DNA of 14,014 nucleotides, from NCBI GenBank assembly GCA_034436375.1, contig DAOTVS010000038.1:1-14014 (forward strand), given 5' to 3'. The position numbers and the translations under genes are program-made. The stretch is from DAOTVS01 sp034436375. GTDB taxonomy: Bacteria; Chloroflexota; Anaerolineae; SpSt-313. Positions 7,834 through 14,014 of the stretch are shown one piece after another. How positions within the stretch are numbered: position 1 is the stretch's first letter; every line of letters begins with the position of its first letter. The notes beneath the pieces were generated by a model that searched no databases, was not told the DNA's origin, and saw only the letters and a program-made list of their open reading frames with translations.

Positions 7834-8878
7834 GCGCATCTTGGCGACCGCCCTGGCCCCCTGGCTCCGCTTCCGCTCGCGGCCGGGGCGAGTGCAGGCG
7901 GCCTTGGCGGGGCTCGACTATGCCCCGGCTGCTCAGCCGCAACTGCCCAGGGTGCGCGTGGCGGCGGTGCAGTTCGACATTGGCCTGGCCCCCAGCGCCG
8001 AGGCCTTTGCCCGGCATGCCTACAACTGCGCGCGGCAGGCCGTGGCGGGTGGCGCTGGCCTGGTGATCTTTCCCGAATACACCACACTGCCGTTACTGGG
8101 GCTGCTGCCCGCGGCGCAGCGGCTGGCGGCTTGGCTCGACAAGCCCAACCAGACTTTGGAAGTCTCCGAGACTGCAGAAGCCTATAGCACGATGGCCATG
8201 GCTTTGCGCCTGGCGGCCCCGGCAGCGCGGCGGGTGTACTGGGAGACGTTTTCGACCCTGGCAGTGCGTTTCCGGGTGACGCTTTTGGCGGGGAGTGCGA
8301 TCGAACTGGGCGCCGGGGGGCGCCTGTTCAATGTGGCGTATCTCTTTGGGCCCGATGGGGCGCTTTTGGCCCGGCAGGTCAAGACGCACCTGGTGCCCAG
8401 CGAGGTCTTGATGGGCTATGGTGTGGGGGAGGAGATTGTCGTGGCGGATACACCCGCCGGCAAGCTGGCCTTCCCGGTCTGCATGGATCATACCTATTTC
8501 GAGCCGGCGCGCATTGCTGTGTTACAGGGGGCTGAATTGCTGATTGACCCCGCGGCCAACAATGAGTACTATGAAGCGTACGCTCAGGCGCGCGGCGTCT
8601 GGAACCGCGTGCAGGAGGCGCGCTGTTATGGAGTCTTTTGTGGGGCCATCGGCCGTGTGGCCGGCATCGTCTTCCAGGGGCGCAGCGGCATCTATGCCCC
8701 GCTGGACTTGACTCCATCTGGCGATGGGGTGCTGGCGGCCGCTGCAGAGGTGGAGCGCGAGCAAGTGGTATTTGGCGATCTGGACTATGAGGCGCTGCGC
8801 GCCTATCGGCGACGGCAGCCGCTCGAGTTCAACAGAACGCTATATCGGCGCTATCTGCCGGAAGCCAACAGTCGTTGA
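7820..8878 (+). CDS. Nitrilase-superfamily carbon-nitrogen hydrolase (intact triad)
   Basis: A 352-residue enzyme of the nitrilase/amidase superfamily, which hydrolyses C-N bonds through a Glu-Lys-Cys triad. All three are visible: E86 in LVIFPEY, K188 in QVKTHLVPSE and C221 in FPVCMDHTYFE. A roughly 45-residue N-terminal extension (helical, with FRSRPGR) precedes the fold. The tail FNRTLYRRYLP matches the end of the preceding gene, supporting tandem duplication. The start at 7820 was chosen because GGAG/GAGGA (7808-7817) lies just upstream; in-frame ATGs at 7802 and 7754 would lengthen the overlap with the previous gene. Substrate is unknown; the subfamily cannot be set without a tree. RNase Z follows after 17 bases. 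Confidence 0.9.
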   Translation: MTVLERILATALAPWLRFRSRPGRVQAALAGLDYAPAAQPQLPRVRVAAVQFDIGLAPSAEAFARHAYNCARQAVAGGAGLVIFPEYTTLPLLGLLPAAQRLAAWLDKPNQTLEVSETAEAYSTMAMALRLAAPAARRVYWETFSTLAVRFRVTLLAGSAIELGAGGRLFNVAYLFGPDGALLARQVKTHLVPSEVLMGYGVGEEIVVADTPAGKLAFPVCMDHTYFEPARIAVLQGAELLIDPAANNEYYEAYAQARGVWNRVQEARCYGVFCGAIGRVAGIVFQGRSGIYAPLDLTPSGDGVLAAAAEVEREQVVFGDLDYEALRAYRRRQPLEFNRTLYRRYLPEANSR

Positions 8879-8895
8879 GAGGTTAGCAAGCTGCG

Positions 8896-9828
8896 ATGTT
8901 CGAGATTTTGTTCCTGGGCACTTCGGCATCGGCGCCGTCCGTAGAGCGCGGGCTGCCTGCGAGTATGGTTATCTACCGTGACCAGCGCTTCCTGGTCGAT
9001 TGCGGTGAAGGTACGCAGCGGCAGCTGTTGCGCAGCAGGCTCGGTTTCAAGCGGCTCGACAAGGTGCTGCTCACCCATGGGCACCTGGATCACATCCTGG
9101 GGCTGGGGGGACTGGTGTCAACCTTTGCCCGCTGGGAGGCGATCAATGAGTTTGAGATCTATGGGGGCCGTTGGGCATTGGACCGTGTGCGCGACTTGAT
9201 GAACGTCGTGCTGCGCGGCGGCGAGCCGGGCATGAATATCTCCTTGCAGGAGATCGCGCCCGGGCCGATTTGGTCGGACAACACGATGACTATCACCGCT
9301 TTCCCGGTGAGCCATCGGGGGACGGGCTGCTTTGGCTATGTGTTCCAGGAGCGGGCGCGGCGCCCGTTCCTGGCTGAAAAGGCCGAGGAGTTGGGGGTGC
9401 CGGCCGGGCCAGAGCGGCGCCGCCTGGTCGATGGGCAGCCGGTCGAGGTGCCTGGCGGGCGCATTGTCTACCCGGAGGAGGTCCTGGGGCCAGAGATCCC
9501 CGGCACCAAGCTGGTCTATGTGGGCGATACGGGCCGGGTGGAGGATCTGGTGCAGGTAGCGGCCGGGGCCGATGCGCTGGTGATCGAGGCGACCTACCTG
9601 GAGGTTGAGGCCGAGCTGGCGGCGCAATTCGGGCATATCACGGCAGTGCAGGCCGCAACCCTGGCCCGCGAGGCGGGGGTGCGCTGCCTGTTTCTCGTGC
9701 ACATTTCTCGACGGTACTCGGAGCGCATGGTGCTGGCCGAGGCGACGCCCATTTTCCCGCACACGATTGTGCCGCGTGACCTGGATCACTATCGCGTGTT
9801 GCGCGATGTGTGTGAGCCGGTGGAATGA
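8896..9828 (+). CDS. rnz: Ribonuclease Z (tRNA 3' endonuclease)
   Basis: A 310-residue zinc-dependent endonuclease of the metallo-beta-lactamase fold that removes 3' trailers from tRNA precursors. The N-terminal FLGTSASAPS and LVDCGEGTQRQL are typical of RNase Z. The metal-binding HxHxDH motif is THGHLDH (H61, H63, D65, H66), and the further ligands H140 (PVSHRG), D211 (YVGDTGR) and H269 (LVHISRRY) are all present at spacing close to the Bacillus enzyme. Length is normal for the short form. The stop overlaps the next start as ATGA (9825-9828), so this housekeeping gene is tied translationally to the isoprenoid module downstream; a functional link is not implied. Confidence 0.94.
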   Translation: MFEILFLGTSASAPSVERGLPASMVIYRDQRFLVDCGEGTQRQLLRSRLGFKRLDKVLLTHGHLDHILGLGGLVSTFARWEAINEFEIYGGRWALDRVRDLMNVVLRGGEPGMNISLQEIAPGPIWSDNTMTITAFPVSHRGTGCFGYVFQERARRPFLAEKAEELGVPAGPERRRLVDGQPVEVPGGRIVYPEEVLGPEIPGTKLVYVGDTGRVEDLVQVAAGADALVIEATYLEVEAELAAQFGHITAVQAATLAREAGVRCLFLVHISRRYSERMVLAEATPIFPHTIVPRDLDHYRVLRDVCEPVE

Positions 9829-11159
9829 GCATGGATCTACGAGGCTTGCTGGACGCGCTGCGCGCGCAGGGTGAGCTGGCCGTGGTGCGCCGGCCGGTGG
9901 CGTTGGAAGGTGAGATGGCTGCGGTCATCGACGCGCTTGCCGGCCGGCCGGTGCTTTTTGCGGACGCGCCGCAGGGCAGCGGGCGGCCCCCTGTGCGCGT
10001 GGCCGCGAACCTGGTCGCGCGGCGCGAGACGGTGGCCCTGGCCCTGGGCTGCGCGCCCCACGAGCTTTTGCCGCGCCTGGTGGGCGCCCTGCGCGGCCCA
10101 CGCACACCCGATCTGTGCGCACAGCCGCCCTGCCAGGAGGTGGTAGAGGCGGAGGTTGACCTGGAAGCCCTGCCCATTCTCACCCACACACCCGTGGATG
10201 GCGGCCCCTATGTGACCGCGGGCGTGGCTGTGATCGACGACCCGGATACGGGCCCCAATATCGCTTTTCACCGCCTGATGCGCCTGGACCGGCGCCGCTT
10301 TGCCGCCCGCCTGGTGGAGGGCCGCGGCACACACACAGCCTGGGCGCGGAGCACCGAGGATGTGCCGATCGCAGTCTGCCTGGGCGTGCCGCCGCAGGTG
10401 CTGCTGGCGGCGGCCATGTCGCCAGCGCCGGGGCAAGATGAACTGCGTATCGCTGAGGCGCTGGCGCCGACGCCCCTGGCGCGTTGCCAGACGGTTCCTC
10501 TGCGGGTGCCGGCCGAGAGTGAATACGTGCTGGAGGGGCGGCTGACCCACGATCTGGTTGACGAGGGGCCTTTTATCGACTTGACGGAGACCTATGACAT
10601 CGTGCGTCGGCAGCCTGTGTTGGTTGTGGAGCGCATCACGCACCGGCGGGACCCCATCTACCAGGCGCTCTTGCCCGGGGGGCTGGAGCATAAGCTGCTG
10701 ATGGGTATGCCGAGGGAGCCCTCGATCTACGACGCCGTGGCGGCGGTTGCAGCGGTGCGCAACGTCTATATCACCCCTGGCGGCGCTTCCTGGCTGCATG
10801 CGGTGGTGCAGATCGAGAAGCAGCATCCTGACGACGGCCGGCGCGCCATCCAAGCCGCCTTTCGCGGGCACGGCTCGCTCAAGCATGTGGTCGTGGTGGA
10901 TGCGGATGTGGATCCCTTTGATATGCGCCAGGTGGAATGGGCCATTGCCACGCGTGTGCAGGCCGATCGCGATGTCGTGATTTTGCCGGACCAGCCGGGA
11001 AGCTCACTGGATCCCTCGGCGCTGCACGAGCCCGGCCGCAAGACGCGGACAGCCAAGATGGGTATTGATGCCACGCTGCCGGAGGGCTCCCTGGCCAAGT
11101 TCCAGCGTGTCTGCTACCGGCGAGTTGATCCGCGTGATTATATCTCGGATGGGGTATGA
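9825..11159 (+). CDS. UbiD-family decarboxylase, probable trans-anhydromevalonate 5-phosphate decarboxylase
   Basis: A 444-residue UbiD-family enzyme. The family uses prenylated FMN, made by UbiX, for reversible decarboxylation. Signatures seen: PNIAFHRLMRLD with N145 and R150 (cofactor/metal region), DEGPFIDLTETYD with E247, GGLEHKLLMG, and the C-terminal VVVVDADVDPFDMRQVEWAIATR. Asp252 occupies the place of the second Glu in the EGPFGE motif of E. coli UbiD. Because AcnX large and small subunits and isopentenyl phosphate kinase follow directly, the likely reaction is trans-anhydromevalonate 5-phosphate to isopentenyl phosphate, as described for Aeropyrum pernix. The family call is firm; the substrate is inferred from context. 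Start ATG 9825 overlaps the rnz stop; ATG 9831 is a close alternative. Confidence 0.88.
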   Translation: MSMDLRGLLDALRAQGELAVVRRPVALEGEMAAVIDALAGRPVLFADAPQGSGRPPVRVAANLVARRETVALALGCAPHELLPRLVGALRGPRTPDLCAQPPCQEVVEAEVDLEALPILTHTPVDGGPYVTAGVAVIDDPDTGPNIAFHRLMRLDRRRFAARLVEGRGTHTAWARSTEDVPIAVCLGVPPQVLLAAAMSPAPGQDELRIAEALAPTPLARCQTVPLRVPAESEYVLEGRLTHDLVDEGPFIDLTETYDIVRRQPVLVVERITHRRDPIYQALLPGGLEHKLLMGMPREPSIYDAVAAVAAVRNVYITPGGASWLHAVVQIEKQHPDDGRRAIQAAFRGHGSLKHVVVVDADVDPFDMRQVEWAIATRVQADRDVVILPDQPGSSLDPSALHEPGRKTRTAKMGIDATLPEGSLAKFQRVCYRRVDPRDYISDGV

Positions 11160-11353
11160 ATATCATGCATCACCGGCTGCGCGCATGGGTGGCGCTCATT
11201 GCTGTGATCCTGGCTGCTATCCTGGTCCTGCAGCGAGTGCGCGTCTTTTTTGTGGTGCAGTTGGGCTGGGTGCAGCTTTTGGGGCTGATGCTGGTTGTGG
11301 CGCTGGCGATCTACCTGCTCCTCCATTTTGTACTGGATCGGCTGGGGCTATGA
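11156..11353 (+). CDS. Small two-helix membrane protein of unknown function
   Basis: A 65-residue protein with a short basic N-terminus (MHHRLRAW) and two hydrophobic segments, about residues 10-25 and 37-58, joined by a short loop carrying QRVRV. Both ends are locked by four-base ATGA overlaps: its start overlaps the UbiD stop (11156-11159) and its stop overlaps the AcnX start (11350-11353). This coupling argues that it is a real gene translated with its neighbours. I recognise no family. A membrane anchor or partner for the dehydratase/decarboxylase step is possible but is pure inference. The reading frame beneath it, an upstream extension of AcnX, has no family similarity. Confidence 0.7.
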   Translation: MNIMHHRLRAWVALIAVILAAILVLQRVRVFFVVQLGWVQLLGLMLVVALAIYLLLHFVLDRLGL

Positions 11354-12636
11354 GCGCAGAATGCAGACGATCTTCTGATCTCTCACTGAGCCCGGACGTG
11401 CGCGAAGCGCTGGCGGGTGCGCGCGGAGAGGGTGTGCGGCTGGCGGCGCAACTCGTGACGGCCCTGGGGCGCATCTATGGGGCCGAGAGCCTGGCGCCGG
11501 CGGCGAGTGTGCAGGTGGCGGGGGTGAGTTATCGCAATCTGGGGGCGGCAGGCCTCGACTTTTTGCGCGATTGGGCCTCGCATGGGGCTACTGCCCGCGT
11601 GCCGGCGACGCTCAACCCCGCCGGCATGGACCTCACTGATTGGCGCGTCCACGGCATTTCCGAGGAGTTTGCGCGCCAGCAGTTGCTGGTGATTGATGCC
11701 TACCGGCGCCTGGGCGTGGCGCCCGCCTGCACCTGCACGCCCTATCAGGTGGGCAACGTGCCGCGGCTGGGTGAGCATCTGGCCTGGAGCGAGTCTTCGG
11801 CGGTGGCTTTTGCCAATAGCGTCTTGGGCGCGCGCACCAACCGTGAGGGTGGGCCGGGGGCGCTGGCAGCGGCGATTCTGGGGCAGACGGCGGCTTATGG
11901 GCTCCACTGCGATGAGGGGCGCCGGGCGACCCTGGTGGTGGATGTGACCTGCCCGCTGCCTGCGCCCGAGGATTTCGGCGCTTTGGGTTACCTGGTGGGC
12001 CGCCTGGCTGGCGATGGCGTGCCCCTGCTGCGCCTGCACCGGGCGCCTGAGGGGCTGCGGGGGGCGGAGGATCTGCTGCACTCGCCCTTCCTGCCGCACC
12101 TCAAGGCGCTGGGGGCGGCGATGGCGGCCAGCGGCGCGGTGGGGCTCTATCACATCGAAGGGGTGACCCCCGAAGCGCGGCGGGGGGATGACCTGGTGGC
12201 GCCCGGCGCGCAGAGGGTTGCCGTCGAGGACCTTGGGCCTGCATATGCGGCGCTGAGCACGGCGGGGCCGGAGGGGCCGGTGGACCTGGTCAGCATCGGC
12301 TGCCCGCATGCCTCACTGGCCGAGATTGCAGCCGTGGCGGAGCGCTTGGCTGGGCGGCGGGTGCAGGCCGCGCTGTGGGTGACGACCGCACGGGCCACGC
12401 TGGAACAGGCGCGGCGGGAGGGCCTGGCTGAGCTTCTGGAGCGGGCGGGGGCCAGGCTGATGGCCGACACCTGCCTGGTGGTGGCGCCGATGGCGAGCTT
12501 TCCGTATCGAGTGCTGGCGACCAATTCGGCCAAGATGGCGACCTATGCGCCGGGGCACTGCGGGCTGGCTACGCGCTTTGGTGCGATGGAGGCCTGCGTC
12601 GAGGCGGCAGTGAAAGGAATAATGCGTAAAACGTAA
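11350..12636 (+). CDS. Aconitase X catalytic (large) subunit, probable phosphomevalonate dehydratase
   Basis: A 428-residue member of the aconitase X family (DUF521), an iron-sulphur dehydratase. Family stretches are clear: ACTCTPYQVGNVPRLGEHLAWSESSAVAF with C127/C129, NSVLGARTNREGGP, SIGCPHASL with C318, DTCLVVAP with C375, and TNSAKMATYAPGH. These cysteines are the candidate cluster ligands. With the small subunit and IPK downstream and a UbiD decarboxylase upstream, the likely reaction is dehydration of mevalonate 5-phosphate to trans-anhydromevalonate 5-phosphate. The other known AcnX role, cis-3-hydroxy-L-proline dehydration, is less likely here. ATG 11350 fits the ATGA overlap. The last codons and stop fall inside an inverted repeat (12620-12636), so the C-terminal GIMRKT may derive from it. 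Confidence 0.92.
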   Translation: MSAECRRSSDLSLSPDVREALAGARGEGVRLAAQLVTALGRIYGAESLAPAASVQVAGVSYRNLGAAGLDFLRDWASHGATARVPATLNPAGMDLTDWRVHGISEEFARQQLLVIDAYRRLGVAPACTCTPYQVGNVPRLGEHLAWSESSAVAFANSVLGARTNREGGPGALAAAILGQTAAYGLHCDEGRRATLVVDVTCPLPAPEDFGALGYLVGRLAGDGVPLLRLHRAPEGLRGAEDLLHSPFLPHLKALGAAMAASGAVGLYHIEGVTPEARRGDDLVAPGAQRVAVEDLGPAYAALSTAGPEGPVDLVSIGCPHASLAEIAAVAERLAGRRVQAALWVTTARATLEQARREGLAELLERAGARLMADTCLVVAPMASFPYRVLATNSAKMATYAPGHCGLATRFGAMEACVEAAVKGIMRKT

Positions 12637-12789
12637 AACGTAAAACGTTAAACGCGAAACGCAAAACGTAATGCGTAAAGATCCCTTTGCGGGAGGCTTC
12701 TTGCTCAACAGGCATCAGTTTGGGCTGGCGTATGGTTGTACAACATGGACTGCGCCAGCATTACTTTACGGATTACGTTTTACGCATTA
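12620..12789. repeat. Inverted-repeat element between AcnX subunit genes
   Basis: A 17-base sequence (taatgcgtaaaacgtaa, 12620-12636) recurs as an exact reverse complement at 12773-12789. The left side carries further degenerate units of the aaaacgt type up to 12680, and 12663-12680 matches the complement of 12763-12780 with one mismatch. The centre holds a nested dyad: gctggcg (12724-12730) pairs with 12753-12759 around the 10-base palindrome gttgtacaac (12735-12744). The element supplies the stop codon of the large subunit and ends just before the GAGG ribosome site (12795-12798) of the small one. It looks like a MITE-like or dispersed repeat; no gene is inside it. Confidence 0.7.
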
Positions 12790-12803
12790 GGTTTGAGGTT
12801 CAG

Positions 12804-13196
12804 ATGAAGGTATTCGAAGGGCGTGTGATCCACGCCGGCTGTGCCCATGGGCAGGCGCTGGTGTCGGCTGAGCCGCTCAGCCTGCTAGGGGGAATCGACC
12901 CCGAGACGGGGCGGGTGGTCGATCCACGGCACCCGCTGGCCGGGCAGGATGTCGGCGGCCGCGTATTGATCTTCCCGACCGGCAAGGGCAGCACCGTGGG
13001 CTCCTATGTGTTGTATCAGCTGGCGCGGAACGGCCACGCGCCGGCAGCGATCATCAATGCGCGCTGCGAGGCGATTGTGGCGGTTGGCGCCATCATCTCG
13101 CGTATCCCGACCGTGGATGATATTGACATAACTAAGATTGCCAACGGCGCCTGGGTGAGCATTGAGGAAGGGGGGCGAGTCGTCGTTGCCGAGTGA
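12804..13196 (+). CDS. Aconitase X swivel (small) subunit, probable phosphomevalonate dehydratase small subunit
   Basis: A 130-residue protein of the AcnX swivel-domain family (DUF126), the partner of the large subunit. The core GKGSTVGSYVLYQLARNG contains Ser63, which corresponds to the catalytic serine of the aconitase swivel domain, and is followed by AIINARCEAIVAVGAIISRIPTVD, also typical. Start ATG 12804 has GAGG at 12795-12798; the frame stays open upstream to 12687, but those residues come from the repeat and are not family sequence. Separate large and small subunits are the arrangement known for archaeal phosphomevalonate dehydratase. The 167-base gap from the large-subunit gene is filled by the inverted-repeat element, the only break in an otherwise tight operon. 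Confidence 0.92.
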   Translation: MKVFEGRVIHAGCAHGQALVSAEPLSLLGGIDPETGRVVDPRHPLAGQDVGGRVLIFPTGKGSTVGSYVLYQLARNGHAPAAIINARCEAIVAVGAIISRIPTVDDIDITKIANGAWVSIEEGGRVVVAE

Positions 13197-14010
13197 GACG
13201 GTATTTCTCAAGCTGGGCGGCTCGTTGATCACCGAGAAATCCAGACGTGAGACGCCGCGGCTGGATGTGCTCAGGCGGGTGGCCGCGGAGATCGGGGCGG
13301 CCCTGCGCGACCGGGCGGGATTGCGCCTGGTGCTGGGGCACGGGTCGGGGTCCTACGGACATTTTGCCGCCGAGCGCTATGGCGTGCACCGCGGGCACCT
13401 GGCCGACTGGTGGGGCTATGCGGAGACAGGTGCGGCGGCGGCCCGGCTGAATCGGCTGGTGGTGGATACCTGCCTGGAGATGGGCGTGCCTGCAGTCAGC
13501 CTGCAGCCCTCGGCGTCACTGCGGGCCCGCGGGGGCGCGATTGTGGATTGGCCCGTGTGGCCGGTGAGTGAATTGCTTGACCGAGACCTGACGCCTGTCA
13601 TTTTCGGCGATGTGGCGCTGGATGCGACACAGGGGTCAACCATCATCTCTACAGAACAGCTTTTTGAGTATCTGGCTCAGCGCCTGCGGCCGCAGCGCAT
13701 CCTCCTGGCCGGTGAGGTCGATGGAGTCTACACGGCCGATCCACTCCTGAAGCCCGGAGCGCAGCCCATCTCTCTGTTGACGCCAGCAAGCTGGCAGGCG
13801 ACCGAGGGGCAACTGGGGGGCTCGCGCGGGGTGGATGTGACGGGCGGCATGCGCGCCAAGGTGCGGCAGATGCTGAGCCTGGCGGAAAACTTGCCGGGGC
13901 TGCAGGTATCGATCTTCTCGGGCCTCGAGCCGGAGCGAGTGCGTGCAGCCCTGGAGGGCCAACCCGGGGGCACACTGCTGGTGGGTGAGCCATCGGTTAA
14001 CAGCGTGTAA
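13186..14010 (+). CDS. ipk: Isopentenyl phosphate kinase (amino acid kinase family)
   Basis: Phosphorylates isopentenyl phosphate to isopentenyl diphosphate with ATP in the cytoplasm, the final step of the archaeal-type mevalonate route. The 274-residue protein starts with the nucleotide-binding VFLKLGGSLITEKS and has GHGSGSYGHFAAERYGV, where H59 sits at the position of the catalytic histidine that separates IPK from other amino acid kinases. ILLAGEVDGVYTADP and DVTGGMRAKV, also conserved, follow. The start is a TTG at 13186, preceded by a purine-rich ggaagggggg (13167-13176) and overlapping the AcnX small-subunit gene by 11 bases; an in-frame TTG at 13162 is the alternative. No ATG occurs before the conserved N-terminus. 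The gene ends 4 bases before the window end. Confidence 0.92.
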   Translation: MPSETVFLKLGGSLITEKSRRETPRLDVLRRVAAEIGAALRDRAGLRLVLGHGSGSYGHFAAERYGVHRGHLADWWGYAETGAAAARLNRLVVDTCLEMGVPAVSLQPSASLRARGGAIVDWPVWPVSELLDRDLTPVIFGDVALDATQGSTIISTEQLFEYLAQRLRPQRILLAGEVDGVYTADPLLKPGAQPISLLTPASWQATEGQLGGSRGVDVTGGMRAKVRQMLSLAENLPGLQVSIFSGLEPERVRAALEGQPGGTLLVGEPSVNSV

Positions 14011-14014
14011 CCTG

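Noticed and set aside
9837..10886. Long minus-strand open frame across the UbiD gene
   Set aside because: Its composition is rich in His, Arg and Gln with no recognisable motif; the + strand frame is a clear family member.
9825..11159. Ubiquinone or menaquinone pathway UbiD
   Set aside because: No quinone genes are nearby, and the immediate neighbours form the phosphomevalonate dehydratase/IPK set.
11065..11349. Upstream in-frame extension of the AcnX large subunit
   Set aside because: It would overlap the UbiD gene end and the whole small membrane gene in another frame and has no AcnX-like sequence; ATG 11350 fits the ATGA overlap and family N-terminus.
12620..12680. CRISPR-like array of aaaacgt units
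   Set aside because: Units are only 7-9 bases, directly adjacent and degenerate, with no unique spacers; they belong to the inverted-repeat element.
12687..12803. Upstream extension of the AcnX small subunit
   Set aside because: The extra 39 residues are encoded by the repeat element, and a good ribosome site sits directly before ATG 12804.
13186..14010. Glutamate 5-kinase, acetylglutamate kinase or UMP kinase
   Set aside because: The GHGSGSYGH motif with the IPK-type histidine and the AcnX/UbiD neighbours favour isopentenyl phosphate kinase.
1..14014. tRNA, rRNA, transposase or CIRCE heat-shock operator
   Set aside because: None was seen on reading either strand by eye; a tRNAscan or covariance search was not possible here.

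Overview
The window reads as a stretch of GC-rich bacterial chromosome with every recognisable gene on the + strand. Gene content (Hsp20, Lon, a PHP/AlbA_2 fusion, a GPH-type transporter, and an archaeal-looking isoprenoid module) and a junk-like 'aaaacgt' repeat suggest Chloroflexota, perhaps Anaerolineae. That assignment is an inference from gene content and style; no rRNA or other taxonomic marker is present.

Layout. Bases 1-419 are non-coding: a strong hairpin, a G/C-rich segment with imperfect inverted ends, and a good sigma-70-type promoter. Next come a small heat-shock protein and the ATP-dependent protease Lon (420-3401), a protein quality-control pair. A 267-base gap with two hairpins leads to a 588-residue protein (3669-5435) joining a PHP phosphoesterase domain, an AlbA_2/Schlafen-type domain and a C-terminal segment I do not recognise. 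A long hairpin (5453-5500) separates it from the rest.

From 5560 to 14010 nine genes run head to tail with tiny gaps or overlaps, apart from one repeat-filled gap of 167 bases, and look like one operon: a GPH/MFS sugar-type symporter, two tandem nitrilase-superfamily proteins (the first has lost all three catalytic residues), RNase Z, a UbiD-family decarboxylase, a 65-residue two-helix membrane protein, the large and small subunits of an aconitase X enzyme, and isopentenyl phosphate kinase.

The main discovery is the last block (9825-14010). UbiD-like decarboxylase + AcnX large + AcnX small + isopentenyl phosphate kinase is the gene set of the lower half of the archaeal modified mevalonate pathway: mevalonate 5-phosphate is dehydrated to trans-anhydromevalonate 5-phosphate, decarboxylated to isopentenyl phosphate, then phosphorylated to IPP. 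Finding it as a compact operon in a bacterial-type genome is unusual. An unknown small membrane protein is locked by ATGA overlaps between the decarboxylase and the dehydratase, and a 170-base inverted-repeat element lies between the two dehydratase subunits. The upper pathway genes (HMG-CoA synthase and reductase, mevalonate kinase) and UbiX, needed for the prenylated flavin cofactor, are not in the window.
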